Shown here piece after piece: positions 45,050 to 56,776 of a stretch of 64,000 nt of DNA (position 1 is its first letter; each line of letters starts with the position of its first letter). The DNA is taken from positions 17,837,381 through 17,901,380 of the forward strand of contig CM036221.1 of assembly GCA_020631735.1 (NCBI GenBank), in the 5' to 3' direction. The notes below the pieces were generated by a model. It was not told the DNA's origin and ran no database searches. It saw nothing but the letters and a program-made list of their open reading frames with translations. Source of the stretch: Saccharum officinarum (lineage: Eukaryota > Streptophyta > Magnoliopsida > Poales > Poaceae). The position numbers were made by a program, and so were the translations under genes.

Positions 45050-46187
45050 TGCACCCCATATATGACATGCCTCTCCTTCGAGCCCCAAGGTACAATTGGT
45101 TGACATGTCATACATTCTATACTAAGGACATGTTTAGTGCATCTAGTCATGATTTCTTATGTTCTAGGATCATTCATGAAAATTAAATGAATTTGAAGTT
45201 TATATGGTGCCACTATTGTTTCCATGACTTGTATGATCTAGTGGTAGCATATAACTTGTTTAAGTAGCTTGTGATCCTAAGTGTTTTAATCTAGAAAACT
45301 TGTCTAAATATTTGCTTCAACATGGTGCATGATAACCCTTCTAGTGAGGTGTGAAGAAGCTTGCCCTTGGATCAAACCGAAGTATTTTATTTATGCAAGC
45401 AATCTAGGTTGAATCATAAACTTGATCCTCACCCCATATTTTAACATGATAATCTATCTAAAGTTTGCTCCTTGTGGTCAATTGGTGCCAAAGGGGGAGA
45501 AAATGTTGTTCACAAAGATAGAACTCAAAAAATGTTATGGGGGAGAAAATGTTGTTCACAAAGTTAAATCCTAAAGGGGGAGAATTGATAAAAGAAGCAC
45601 ACAAGTAGGGGGAGCAAGCTCTTAAACATGAATGTTGCATTTCTATGTGCACTTCATATGTATGATGCATAGTTATGCATTTCGTTTTCTCCGATACATT
45701 GCTTGTGTGGTGACTTGCTAGTATAATTTGAATGATGCATTGTGGTACTAGCATGAATAGGAAGTAGTTAGATTTTTGTTGCTTCATGTTTTTCAAAGTG
45801 GTACTAGAACCTTGCTTATAATGTTGATCTCACGAGGTTTCTAGTTATGTTTGTGCTTTTACAAGTGGAATCTAACTACACAAGGTGCTAAGATGGTGTT
45901 TATCGCTACTCCGATGGTATCACGCTTCAAAGGTCTATAATCTTAAACACTTAGCACCTATTGGTAGACAATGCTCCTAATCTTTCCTATCTAACATGTA
46001 TGCTTCCAAAATCCAAACATATAGCATACATGTAGGGGGAGCCATTGCTATCAATTTGAATTCATGATCACATGTCCATAATTCTTACACATGGTAATAT
46101 ACTTGGACAATGTGACATGGGTTCAATCAAAATTTATCATAATATCTTTGTGAAAGGTTTGTCACCAATTACCAACAAGGGGGAGAT
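45050..46187 (+). other. Sirevirus B 3' spacer with multiple polypurine tracts
   Basis: Non-coding region between RNase H and the 3' LTR. GGGGGAG blocks recur at about 45494, 45538, 45575, 45608, 46034 and 46180. The unit GGGGGAGAAAATGTTGTTCAC is repeated at about 45494 and 45538. The last one, ACAAGGGGGAGAT, abuts the LTR and would be the working plus-strand primer. No envelope-like frame is seen. Confidence 0.85.
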
Positions 46188-48151
46188 TGAAAGTCCTATG
46201 TTTGGTGTTGGTAATTAGTGACAATGCCTAAGTACTAATCCTATGCCTAAGTTGTATGTAGCATATGAGGATTAGTACATTCCAAGGTTGGTGGCAAGAT
46301 GGACATGGTGATCATGATGGCCACACTTGGATTTGGACGCAACCCTACGTGATCAAGGCAAAGGTATATGCTTAAGGGTTGTGTTTTAGTAACCAAGACA
46401 CCTAGTGGGTGTGGTTACATTATAGGATAGATAGCCGTACTATAAAGAGGGGAATGACGCGGCTATTGAACTCCTAAGTGCCTCTAGATGTGCATTTCAT
46501 GATCATATGCATTTGGATAGAACTAATATCGCCTCGAAAAATGATTGTGAAAATGCTAACACACTCACACATGACGAGATCACTTGGTGATGTTAGCACG
46601 TTTGCGACGGCGGTGGAGTTTGAGCGGTAGAGAGGGTTTGGGTTCCTCTCTCCCTCCCACCGAGCTTGCGAGGCGGGATTCAGGCGTTTTTGAGAAGTTG
46701 AAACGATTATTTTCCACTACGCCGGAAGTCCAGAAAAGAAACGGAGGCGAACGGAGGTCACAGAGGTGACCGGACGCTGAACCGGACGCGGTCCTTGCAT
46801 GACCGGACGCGTCCGGTCAGTGTTCAGTGTCTGCGTATTTTTTAGTTCGATGATCGGACGCGAGGCGCGTCCGGTCACTGATGATCGGACGCGTCCGGTC
46901 GTTTAGGGAGCTTACTGGACTGTAACCGGACGCTGGCACTGTCGCGTCCGGTTATTTTCTTCAGCGCGTCCGGTCACTATTTCGTTGAGCGCTGCTCAGG
47001 CGACCAGCGCGTCCGGTCCTTCACGGGACCAGTGCGTCCGGTCGTTCCCAGCGCGTCCGGTCAGTTAGACCAGCGCGTCCGGTCGTTGCTTCGCAGTTAG
47101 CCGTTGGGCGACCAGCGCGTCCGGTCAGTACTTCACGAGTTAGCCGTTGGGCGACCGGCGCGTCCGGTCAGTTGGACCAGCGCGTCCGGTCAGCCCGATT
47201 TCGGCTGTTTAAGTTTCTAACGGCTATATTCGAAGGGGTACGTCTATAAATACTCGTTGGCCGGCTCAAGGCTCCACCTCTCGAACATTTGATATACTTG
47301 TGTGCACTTTGAGCTAAGCAACTCCCTTCCCACTCATCTCTCTTGCTTCTTTGCATATTCGAAGTGAGATTGAGTGATCCAAGTGCATTTGCATTGTGAG
47401 ATAGCATCTAGTTGGCACTTGGTGGTTGATTTGCTGCGGGATTCTTGTTTCTCTTGGTGGTTGCCGCCACCTAGACGGTTTGGAGCAGCTTGGAGGCGTT
47501 GGCAAGAGTTGGTGATTGTTCTTAGCCACCTCCGGTGATTGTGAGGGGTTTGTGCCTACCTCGGAGAAGCGCCAAAGGCAACATTAGTAAATTGCTTCGT
47601 GTCATTGCAACCTTTTGCCATTTGGTAGGTTCTTGTGGCACCTTTTGAGAGGCTCGGTGTGTGACCGATTAGCCACCGAACCACGTGGTGAAGAGGGACA
47701 CAACGAGGACTAGCGTGCCGGCAAGCACGTGAACCTCAGGATAAATCTTCGTGTCATCACTTTCATATTGTGATTGATTGATCCCGGTGTTCGGTTATCT
47801 TGGTATTCATCTCTTGTTTATATTGATTGGTTGGCTCAATTCTTCGCCCCTCGGTGATACCCTTCTAACTCAACTCCGCATTACTTTCTTAGTTATCTTT
47901 GCTAGCTAGTTAGCTTTGCTAGAGTAGCTTCTTTGTGTAGCTTGCTAGTTGTAGTTTCCTTCTCGGTTTGTCTTGTGCGGTTAAGTGCAAATACACTAGA
48001 ATTATGAATTGGTTAGGTGGCTTGCAAACACCCCGTAGGCTAAGCAAAACTCGCATCTTGCTATTTGTCTTATTGATAAACTTGTTTAGCTTGTCTTTGT
48101 AGAAATTTTTAATGGGCTATTCACCCCCCCTCTAGCCATCAAGACCTTTCA
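46188..48151 (+). repeat. 3' LTR of Sirevirus B copy 2, 1964 bp
   Basis: Starts TGAAAGTCCTATG directly after the polypurine tract and ends ACCTTTCA at 48151. CCGG array at 46765-47200; TATAAATA at 47245-47252. One 22-bp unit present in the left LTR is absent here. Its right border abuts an inverted primer-binding site. Confidence 0.92.
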
Positions 48152-50103
48152 CACGGCTCTGATACCACTTGAAAGGTCTTGATGGCTAGAGGGAGGGTGA
48201 ATAGCCTTTTAAAATTTTCTACAAGGACAAGATAAACAAGTTTATCAATATAACAAATAGCGAGATGCGAGTTTTGCTTAGCCTACGGGATGTTTGCAAG
48301 CCACCTATCCAATTCACAATTCTAGTATTTGCACTCAACCGCACAAGTCAAACCGAGAAGGTAACTACAACTACAACTAGCAAGCTACACAAAGGAGCTA
48401 CTAAAGCAAAACAAACTAGCTATCAAAGATAACTAAGAAAGTAATGCAGAGTTGAGTTAGGAGAGTTTCACCGAGGGGCGAAGTATTGAGCCAACCAATA
48501 TGATCAACAATGAATACCAAGACAATCGAACACCGGGATCAATCAATCACAATATGAAAGTGATGACACGAAGATTTATCCCGAGGTTCACGTGCTTGCC
48601 GGCACGCTAGTCCCTGTTGTGTCCCTCTTCACCACGTGGTTCGGTGGCTAATCGGTCTCACACCGAGCCTCTCAAAAGGCGCCATAAGAACCTACCAAAT
48701 GACAAAAGATTGCAAATGACACGAGCAATTCACTAACGTTGCCTTTGGCGCTTCACCGAGGTCGGCACAAACCCCTCACAATCACTAGAAGTGGCCAAGA
48801 ACAATCACCAACTCTTACCAACACCTCCAAGCTGCTCCAAGCCGTCTAGGTGGCGGCAACCACCAAGGGAAACAAGAATCCCACAGCAAATCAACCACCA
48901 AGTGCCAACTAGATGCTATCTCACACTGCAAATGCACTTGGATCACTCAATCTCACTTCGAATATGCAAAGAAGCAAGAGAGATGAGTGGAAGGGGAGTT
49001 GCTTAGCTCAAAGTGCTCACAAGTATGTCAAATGTTCAAGAGAGAGAGCCTTGAGCCGGCCAACGAGTATTTATAGACGTACCCCTTTGAATAGAGCCGT
49101 TAAAAACTTAAACAGCCGAAATCGTGCTGACCGGACGCGCTGGTCACACTGACCAGACGCGTCGATCGCGCAATGGCTAACTCGTGAAGTACTGACCGGA
49201 CGTGTTGGTCCAAACGACCGGACGCACCGGTCGCACAACGACTAACTGCGAAGCAACGACCGGACGCGCTTGACGCGCAGACCGGACGCGCTGCAAACGA
49301 CCGGACGTGCTGGTCCCGTGAATGACCGGACACACTGGTCGCCTGAGCAGCGCTCAACGAAAGAACGACCGGACGCGCTGAAGAAACATGACCGGACGCG
49401 ACAGTGCCAACGTCCGGTTAGAGTCCAGTAAGCTCCCTAAACGACCGGACGCGTCCGATCGTCAGTGACTGGACGCGCTGCGCGTCCGATCATCAAACTG
49501 AAATACGCGCAGACACTGAACACTGACCGGACGCGTCCGGTCATGCAAAGACCATGTCCGGTTCAGTGTCCGGTCACCTCTGTAACCTCCGTTCGCCTTC
49601 GTTTCTTTTCCGGACTTCCGGCGTAGTGGAAAATAGTCGTTTCAACTTCCCAAACCCTCTCTACCACTCAAACTCTACCGCCTTCGCAAACGTGCTAACA
49701 CCACCAAGTGATCTCGTCATGTGTGAGTGTGTTAACATTTTCACAATCATTTTTCGAAGCGATATTAGTTCTATCCAAATGCATATGATTATGAAATGCA
49801 CACCTAGAGGCACTTAGGAGTTCAATAGCCGCGTTATTCCCCTCTTTATAGTACGGCTATCTATCCTATAATATAACCACACCCGCTAGGTGTCTTGGTT
49901 ACTAAAACACAACCCTTAAGCATATACCTTTGCCTTGATCACGTAGGGCTGCATCCAAATCCAAGTGTGGCCATCATGATCACCATGTCCATCTTGCCAC
50001 AAACCTTGGAATGTACTAATCCTCATATGCTACATACAACTTAGGCATAGGATTAGTACTTAGGCATTGTCACTAATTACCAACACCAAACATAGGACTT
50101 TCA
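48152..50103 (-). mobile_element. Sirevirus B copy 3: inverted 5' LTR plus primer-binding site
   Basis: 48170-50103 is a complete LTR in reverse orientation (TG...CA borders when read on the minus strand). It is followed leftward by 18 bp (48152-48169) that read AGTGGTATCAGAGCCGTG on the minus strand, the primer-binding site. The rest of this element is absent. TATAAATA lies at 49068-49075 (minus), and its CCGG array at 49125-49580 is more mutated than in copy 2, with many CCGGACGCG halves kept. Confidence 0.92.
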
Positions 50104-50720
50104 GGTGGTCTGTCCGATTTTAAAGTTGAGAGAGGAAAAACGGACTTTGTTGAGAGTTGGGGGAGGAAAATAGACTTTTTCCAACGAACAATAGGCATAG
50201 TGCATCGGGAAATGGAGGTGGGCTCTCAGGCCCATGGACTCCGGCGGCCGTTCCGGGGAAGGGAGAAGTGTCAAGTGTGGGATCTCCTGGACGCCGATGG
50301 TATTGCTGACCTCGCGCGCCAGGCGTGCGTGCTCCCGTCCTGCAGCTTGGTCTCCACGTGCCCCATGCGTTGTGGGCTGTGACAGCGGCTTCCGCCATGG
50401 TGCTGTTTAGGCCCGAATTGCCCAATTGGCGTAGCTGTTCGGACGTGTGATCGGCAAGGGCAGGGCGACGAGCACGTAGCACGCGCCAGTCAGCCTCATC
50501 TGCGCTGCTTGACTGTGTCCCGGCGCCGGTTTCCCTAGCTGCTCGACGGGGCCGCTCTAGCTTAGCTCCGACGGCCGACAGGTACGGTGCTCGGCCCCGC
50601 ATATATAACGGTGCCCTACCAATCAGACCCTTATTGCTGAGTCGACGTAGGGAGCTAGGGCATTGCTGTACCAATATATAACGAGGCTGCTCAGCGCCTC
50701 CTCTGTACCTCCGGCATTTC
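50104..50720 (-). other. Probable DNA-transposon remnant next to the Sirevirus cluster
   Basis: The left part, read on the minus strand, has GAAAAAGTCTATTTTCCTCC and AAGTCCGTTTTTCC phrases common in a dispersed grass transposon family. A 184-codon minus frame at 50120-50674 shows no domain and biased composition, so I do not call it a gene. Confidence 0.35.
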
Positions 50721-51400
50721 CCTTGTTGCTATGTAGTTTGTTGGGGCGTGTTTGGTGCCTTGCATTTAGGCTAGGCTGGCCTGGCTTGGTGTGATGAACC
50801 TGCCGTTTGGTTCCCTGAATGGCCACCAGAGCCATTGGCCGTCTAGATGCAAAATGCCTCGCCGAGCCTAGCTCCCGAAAAACGTGAATCACTTCTGTTT
50901 CTCTCAGGTTTGGCTTTGGCGGACACACATCGTGGCTTGTGCGAGAGAGAAGGTGCAGCAGCAATTAGGGATGAAAACAAACGGAAACGGCAAGAAAATC
51001 GCACTTCTGTTTTCATTTCTATATTTTCTTAGCGGAAATAGGACTACATTTGAAAAACCCAGATTCAGAAACAGAGTTGGATATGCGGGCATAAATAACA
51101 AACCAATACAGACGGAATGGTCAGACGGTGGAAACTTAAGGCGGAATACCACACGGTTACTCAGCGCTTGTACACTAGCTGTTGGTCTGTTGCACCGCCG
51201 GCTGCACTTCCACGCAGGCGCAGCACGCCTACAGTGCTACAGGCTTGTAGCACAGCACCAGCAACGCAGGAAGGACTAGCCGGACATGCCATGGCCATAT
51301 GCCTGCCGCCTAATTAAAGCACGTGCACAAGAGCAATGTACACAAGAAGTTTTGACTCCAAGTTTAGAAACAACAGAATATCATACAAGTCTTAATATTT
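50721..51400. other. MITE-like and hAT-like fragments
   Basis: GGGGCGTGTTTGGTGCC near 50739 resembles a Tourist-type terminus, and TTAGGGATGAAAACAAACGG near 50966 resembles a hAT terminus of the TAGGGATGRAAA type. No matching right ends were found. Confidence 0.4.
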
Positions 51401-53170
51401 TCACAGTTCCTACTCATCAGTAGACTGATTTTTTAGTCCGGTTCAGGCGATGTTGCTCTGCCGCTTGCTGCTTCGGCGAGCGGCCACGTGTCCTGCGGTG
51501 GTGCAGGCGTGCGCATGGAGCCTCACCTTGCTGAATTTGACTGCCCCGTCGGTGGTCAATGGCTGTGCATCCAGGTCTATAACATATCAAATGCACATGT
51601 TAATGTTAGTTAGTTAAAAAAATTACACGGAAGAGTATGGGATTTATCTGTGATTTGTTAATTATTTTTGTGTCACAACATATCAAACTTGCCTTTATAT
51701 AATTGTAAATTATAAATTGTCTTTGTATCAACACAAATCATATTTTGTCCAGTTTTTAGTTTTATCTAACGGTTTTTTTTAATTCTTAAATTAAAAAAAT
51801 TACGGATTATGCCTGTAGAAATTGCAACAAACTAAAGCTATAATTTTAATATAAAATATATGCAATAACTGTCGTCTTAAAAGAAGTTAGCAAATCCCTA
51901 ATATTTTAAATGAAAAAAGAACAGCATATTGCATAACTCCTTTATTCTTTAGTTTTGACTCAATTAGACAGTCACCGCACGCAAATAAACATTTTTTCAT
52001 GACACCCTCGTATCATTCACAGCTCACTTGAGCTTGAGATTACTAGACTACTAGTAGACGATAGTCACTTGGCAGAGAAACCTTCACTACCTATGAAGAT
52101 GCTGCCAGTCCTATTAATTTTGAAACTCTGAATCCACAATGCAAAAATGTGTAATCGGGCACCGCTACTGGCAGAGCAACGCCAAACTTCTGTTTGGCAG
52201 AGCACCGCACAGGGCCGCAGGGGCTGGATCACGGCAGTGGGCAAGCACACAGCAGGCACCAGCGGCGGATCTCGCTTTCTTGAGCTCTAGGCCGATGGCG
52301 AGCAGGCGCTAGGGGCCTTGAGCGACGGGCGAGCGAGCGATAGAGTGCGGCGCCTGGCGTCAGGAGGGCAGCGCTAATAGGTTAGGGCGGGCGACAATAC
52401 TGGGCTGGTTGGGCTGCCTGTTGGGCATTGGACGATAGGGTACATTGTTTGTTGGGCTAACCCAGAAATAAGAAAAATATGTAACATATATGACATTTCC
52501 GCATCATGTAGATCGGAGATTTTTGCAATTCCACCATTGTGGAAAACGGGATTCGCTAGATTGTCATTCCTCAACCTGGATTCGCTACTTTGCAATTGTG
52601 AAAAGGCTGTAAGCCGCCGGAATGCATTTTGTAGAGTTTGGAAGCCATTTAATTCCTGGAAAAAAAGCTGACCCCACTTTCCACTTGTGCCTTCCTCTGT
52701 TTTCTTCTGTCTGCATGTTTGACCAGAGGAACCGAACGCGCTTTAAAACGGATCGGCTTGGGTCTCCTTCCTCCTCTTGTCATTAATTCCCTCCTCCTTC
52801 CCAACGCAGCCGAGAGCAGCCTCATCCTCAGCACCGGTAGCCTTGCCCCTCCCCCCACGCCTCACCCTCCCCCACGCACGCCCATGGCACCGCCCCCACG
52901 CCTCGCCCTCTTCCATGCCGGCGCGGCACCACGCCTCACCCAAGCACCACCGGTACATGCCGCCGCTGCCTAAGCACCTGCCCCCGACCACCGAGGTGCC
53001 CGCCGCACCGTCGCACACCGCCTATGGCATCCTGGTGTGAAGGTCCGCTCCTGGTGCCGTCAATGGAGGGAAGCGACAGTTCGATGGTGGCTATCTAGAG
53101 AACTGGTACGGTAAGTCCTTCTCCCTCTAGCTCTTTGTGACAAATGCAAATGCCGGCTTGGGCTACGGTG
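51401..53170. other. Unclassified region, AT-rich then GC-rich
   Basis: 51600-52050 is AT-rich without frames. 52740-53040 is GC-rich with proline-rich frames on both strands that look compositional. GT (GGTAAGTCC near 53108) could be a splice donor of a lost first exon, but no protein domain supports a gene. Confidence 0.3.
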
Positions 53171-53178
53171 GGGTGGGG

Positions 53179-53700
53179 CTATGGGGCGGTGCGACGTAGG
53201 ATGTCCTGGGCATCGGTAGAGTTCCCGAGTAGTCGGGCACCTAGCCAATGCACAATGTTCCCTTGTGATGTGGCAGTGAGAACTAGATCGAGTTGGCCCC
53301 CCATCAGTGGGATCTCTTCTTGTTCCTCCTCCATGATCAGAGTGGATATCATAAGTCTTGAGACCATAGTCTGGTAGACATAGGCGGTGTTCCTAAGCCC
53401 AAGAGGGAGTCGAGCTAGGCTTGGACCATGGTTGTCCGATGGCTTAGAAGTCGGCTCGAAAAACCTGGTCATGTCCAAATAGGACTCAAACTGCTTGAGG
53501 TGTTTCCACGCCCGAGTAGGACTCGAAATAAAAAATTCACCAAATTTCTCAGCAAGATCATCTAGTGTGTCTTGTTGAGGAGCTAGAGGAGCTTGATCCG
53601 TGGATGTCTCCATGAGGCGACCTTGGAGTATGCTAGAGTCGTCTGTCGTGAAGGTCCAGGAACTGAAGGTTAACGTTGATCCCACCAAGAAAGTGTTGTT
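53179..53700 (-). pseudogene. Gypsy-type retrotransposon 5' internal frame
   Basis: A minus-strand frame with FSSWTFTTDDSSILQGRLME at its start and LGLRNTAYVYQTM further on. This kind of sequence precedes Gag in some grass Gypsy elements, but no zinc knuckle or capsid core is included. It follows directly, in orientation, from the LTR-like block to its right. Truncated on the left. Confidence 0.45.
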
Positions 53701-53739
53701 GATCTAGAGGTCTATTGAGCTTTTGATCATCTTTTTGTC

Positions 53740-54114
53740 AAAAACCCCTACTTGGCATGCTAGCAGTCGACGTAAGCTAAACTCGACTGTGAATGCGAGA
53801 TAACGATTTATACTGGTTCAGGCTACTAAATAGCATAATACCCTACATCTAGTCCAGCATGTTGCCTTGCGTTGGATTGCTGTGTATGATGATGTTACAT
53901 GGGGGTGTCCGTGCCTCTCTTTATATAGTCCAGAGGACAGGTGCATAATCTCGTCCTAGTTGGTTACAACAGAAGAGTTCTAATCCTATTACAGAGATAG
54001 ACTTTCCTATAATCCGACTAGGTCGATCGTTCTTGCCTTGGGAGATATGCCACCTTGTTTCATGCCTTCCTAGTAGACCGTGGGCTGGTCCATCTCCTTG
54101 CCTGGTAGTTGACA
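53740..54114 (-). repeat. Probable Gypsy LTR fragment
   Basis: On the minus strand it starts TGTCAACTACCAGGC at 54114 and runs through sequence typical of LTRs (TAGATGTAGGGTATTATGC near 53860). The 3' border is not certain. It has the same orientation as the adjacent gag-like frame. Confidence 0.5.
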
Positions 54115-55326
54115 CTATGGGGAACCCTTAGGATCTTGGTTCATCATCGAGGAGGTTTTGTGAAAATGCTAGGTCAACAAACCTGGCACCTCCACATCCC
54201 ACCATCCATTTTTTGTTAGTGCCTTGATCTATGGTCTTATTGAATGTGGGTGAAGTACCAGTCAAATTAGACTTCATTTGGTTCAGTTGGATGGGCCCAT
54301 GGATCCATGTGATATCCACTTAGCTTCATTCTATCCCTTGATATGAACCATCATTCAACCGATAAGCGGAATGACTCCTAACTGTGTTTCTTCTGCATGT
54401 GGATGAAGTAGACTCTAGCTAGGCCTATGGTTGGTTCACTTGACCTTGGGCTAGGTTGCCCAAGTCCAATTCTGGCTTCTAGGGTCGACACTGCTTCCCT
54501 TGGGCTTCTTGTTGAGTAGAGAGGCTCTGTACCAAGTTTGAGGGCCATTGGGCTTAGCCCTTGGTCACTTGACCCTCTCAGCGCCCATTTCCAGCTTGAC
54601 CCGTGTTGTGATCTTTCGAAAGGTGTAACTTTCTCATCAGGACTCAAAATTGGTGATCCAAAACTTGATTTCATGTATCTCAACGAGCTCTTTTTCAACA
54701 TGGTGTTGTCAAATTGGGAATTTGATCATGTGTTTTACCATATCCCATGTCCCCCTTGTTTCTACATTCACATAGTAACCAAAACTTGTGGAATTGATTA
54801 GAATTAATCCCTATGACTATGGTGGACGTCATTTATATTCCCATTTAAGCATACTTGATGGTATGGAATAAGGAGTTCTCGTGACCATCAACAAAACATT
54901 TAAGTATCACACTATCTTTATAATAACTGTATAAAGAATATACTCCAAGCACAGATGAATGTAATTATTCAATTCAAAAGCATTTTATTTGCTAGGCAAA
55001 ATATAAGCAATAATATGAAAATATTGAACACGCTATAGATTAATTTAGTTTCTTCCTCAAATGCGTCAACCTATAGCCATTTGAATACAAGATGTATGGA
55101 ACAATGTGGGTGTCTCTCATGATGAGTGTAGGATAAAACATACATTCATGGAAAACTTTTTTTTCTAACTCAGTTTTCACATTAACATCATTTATGTGGT
55201 ACAATGCACCAGATAGACTTGTATGCATACATGTAAAATATCAAGGAGTTAAATGCACCTAGTTTGCACACTCTGTAATCACCTAGAAGGATAGAGTGGC
55301 ATAGAAATGAGAAAAAACTCAATCCA
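54115..55326. other. Unclassified AT-rich DNA left of the MYB locus
   Basis: Possibly decayed LTR sequence in 54150-54800. No domains, RNA genes or clear termini. Short frames are unsupported. Confidence 0.35.
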
Positions 55327-55456
55327 TGTAGATATAGATATAGATATAGATATAGATATAGATATAGATATAGATATAGATATAGATATAGATATAGATA
55401 TAATATGGATGTAGATATGGATATAGATACAAATATAGATATAGATATAGATATGT
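55327..55456. repeat. Hexanucleotide microsatellite (ATAGAT)n
   Basis: About 130 bp of ATAGAT units with a few variants (GTAGAT, GGATAT). A shorter run of the same unit reappears at 55873-55905, at the join of the 435-bp duplication. Confidence 0.95.
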
Positions 55457-55457
55457 A

Positions 55458-56305
55458 GATGGAGAAAGAGGGAGAGGGAGAGGGAGAGAGAAAGAGGCTT
55501 ATACCTATAGTCAAAAGTTGACTTCTAGTCTCAAGCTTCTAGTATATTTGGACATCAGTTATAAACAAAACTAATAAATGTCAATCATAGGGAAAGATAT
55601 GCATATATGATTTGATCAATTCACATTCATTTATATATTAGAAACACATTAATAAGGCACATTTGGTTGGACATAAAGTAATGCGATTAAAAACAATAGA
55701 CACAACACTTTATAACCACTAAAGATGGAGTCAACTAATAGTAGCGAATTGGGACATTAGTGTCCTTTCAACCTGTGTGCTCCAGAATAGTGGTATGGCC
55801 TATGCACATCCTAGGTGTTGCATTTGTTTTATTAAACATGAGAGAAAAGTGTGTGATGCGCAAACATTGTCCGATAGATATAGATATAGATGTAGATATA
55901 GATAGAGGGAGAGGGCCGGGAGAGAGAAAGAGGCTTGTACCTAAAGTCAAAAGTTGACTTCCAGTCTCAAGCTTCTAGTATATTTGGACATCATATAGAA
56001 ACAAAAATAATAAAATGTCAATCACAAGGATATATATATATATATGATTTGATCAATTCACATTCATTTATTTATTAGAAACGCATTAATAAGACATTTG
56101 GTTAGACATAAAGTAATGTGATTAAAAATTGCAGACAAAACACTTTATAGTCACTAAAGATGGAGTCAACTGATAGTAGCAAATTGAGACATTAGTGTCC
56201 TTCCAACCTGTGTGCTCGAGAACAGTGGTATGGCCTATGCACATCCTAGGTGTTGCATTCGTTTTATCAAACATGAGAGAAAAATGTGTGATGCGCAAAC
56301 ATTGT
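55458..56305. repeat. 435-bp tandem duplication upstream of the MYB gene
   Basis: The block from the GAGGGAGAGGG tract through AGTCAAAAGTTGACTT (55509) to GCGCAAACATTGT (55870) is repeated at a spacing of 435-436 bp (55945 and 56305). The two copies differ by scattered substitutions and short indels. Each copy contains the 14-bp palindrome AAGTCAACTTTTGACTT-like core, a W-box-like TTGACT. Confidence 0.92.
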
Positions 56306-56683
56306 ATGCTTATGAACAATAGTTACTCTTTGAAGCATGGCCTCGAGAACAATTTGGTTTTTCAAAAAAATAAGCAGCTAACCAACCAGCCTAAATTGCA
56401 CACCCAATATTGATATGCATCAAAAGACCTTTTGTTGTCAAATCAGATTTCTTTAGTGAAACTAGTCATTATGTTACTATGAGTTAGTTTTACGTGTCAC
56501 GTGTCCTTGGTCATTGACCTAAGCAATTGAAGTATGTCAACTACAAAATTATTGTATCACTAAGAAATGAATATATATGCTAAATATCTTTAGCATTATG
56601 ATTAAAAAAATCTTATTTGACTATATATAAAACTTTATTGTACAATAAATTGAAACCAATACTAAAAGATTCACCAAAAGGCC
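56306..56683. other. Proximal upstream region of the MYB gene
   Basis: About 380 bp without repeats or frames between the duplication and the TATA box. Candidate promoter sequence. No specific operator is claimed. Confidence 0.5.
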
Positions 56684-56691
56684 TATAAATA
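56684..56691 (+). promoter_or_regulatory. TATA box of the MYB gene
   Basis: TATAAATA in the context GGCCTATAAATACTTGG, 86 bp before the chosen ATG. The distance leaves room for a leader of about 50-60 nt, which is normal for plant genes. Confidence 0.7.
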
Positions 56692-56776
56692 CTTGGCCTT
56701 GTGCTTGCCATTTTCTCCATTCAAGCATCGTGTTTCATACATTAACTTGTTGTGTAGTACGCAACCCTCAATATCC

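Larger units (their letters stand above)
37596..48151 (+). mobile_element. Sirevirus B copy 2, near-complete Copia element, 10.6 kb
   Basis: Two highly similar LTRs (37596-39570 and 46188-48151) bracket a primer-binding site, gag, a Copia-order pol (protease, integrase, reverse transcriptase, RNase H) and a 1.1-kb 3' spacer with tandem polypurine tracts. The LTRs differ by few substitutions and by one missing 22-bp repeat unit in the right LTR, which indicates recent insertion. A target-site duplication cannot be tested because the left flank is a gap and the right flank is part of an inverted copy. Confidence 0.93.

Noticed and set aside
50120..50674. 184-codon minus-strand frame as a gene
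   Set aside because: There is no domain, its composition follows GC content, and its 3' part lies in transposon-like sequence.
52719..53040. Proline-rich first exon with a donor near 53108
   Set aside because: Frames are open on both strands because of GC content. No downstream exon or known protein supports a gene.
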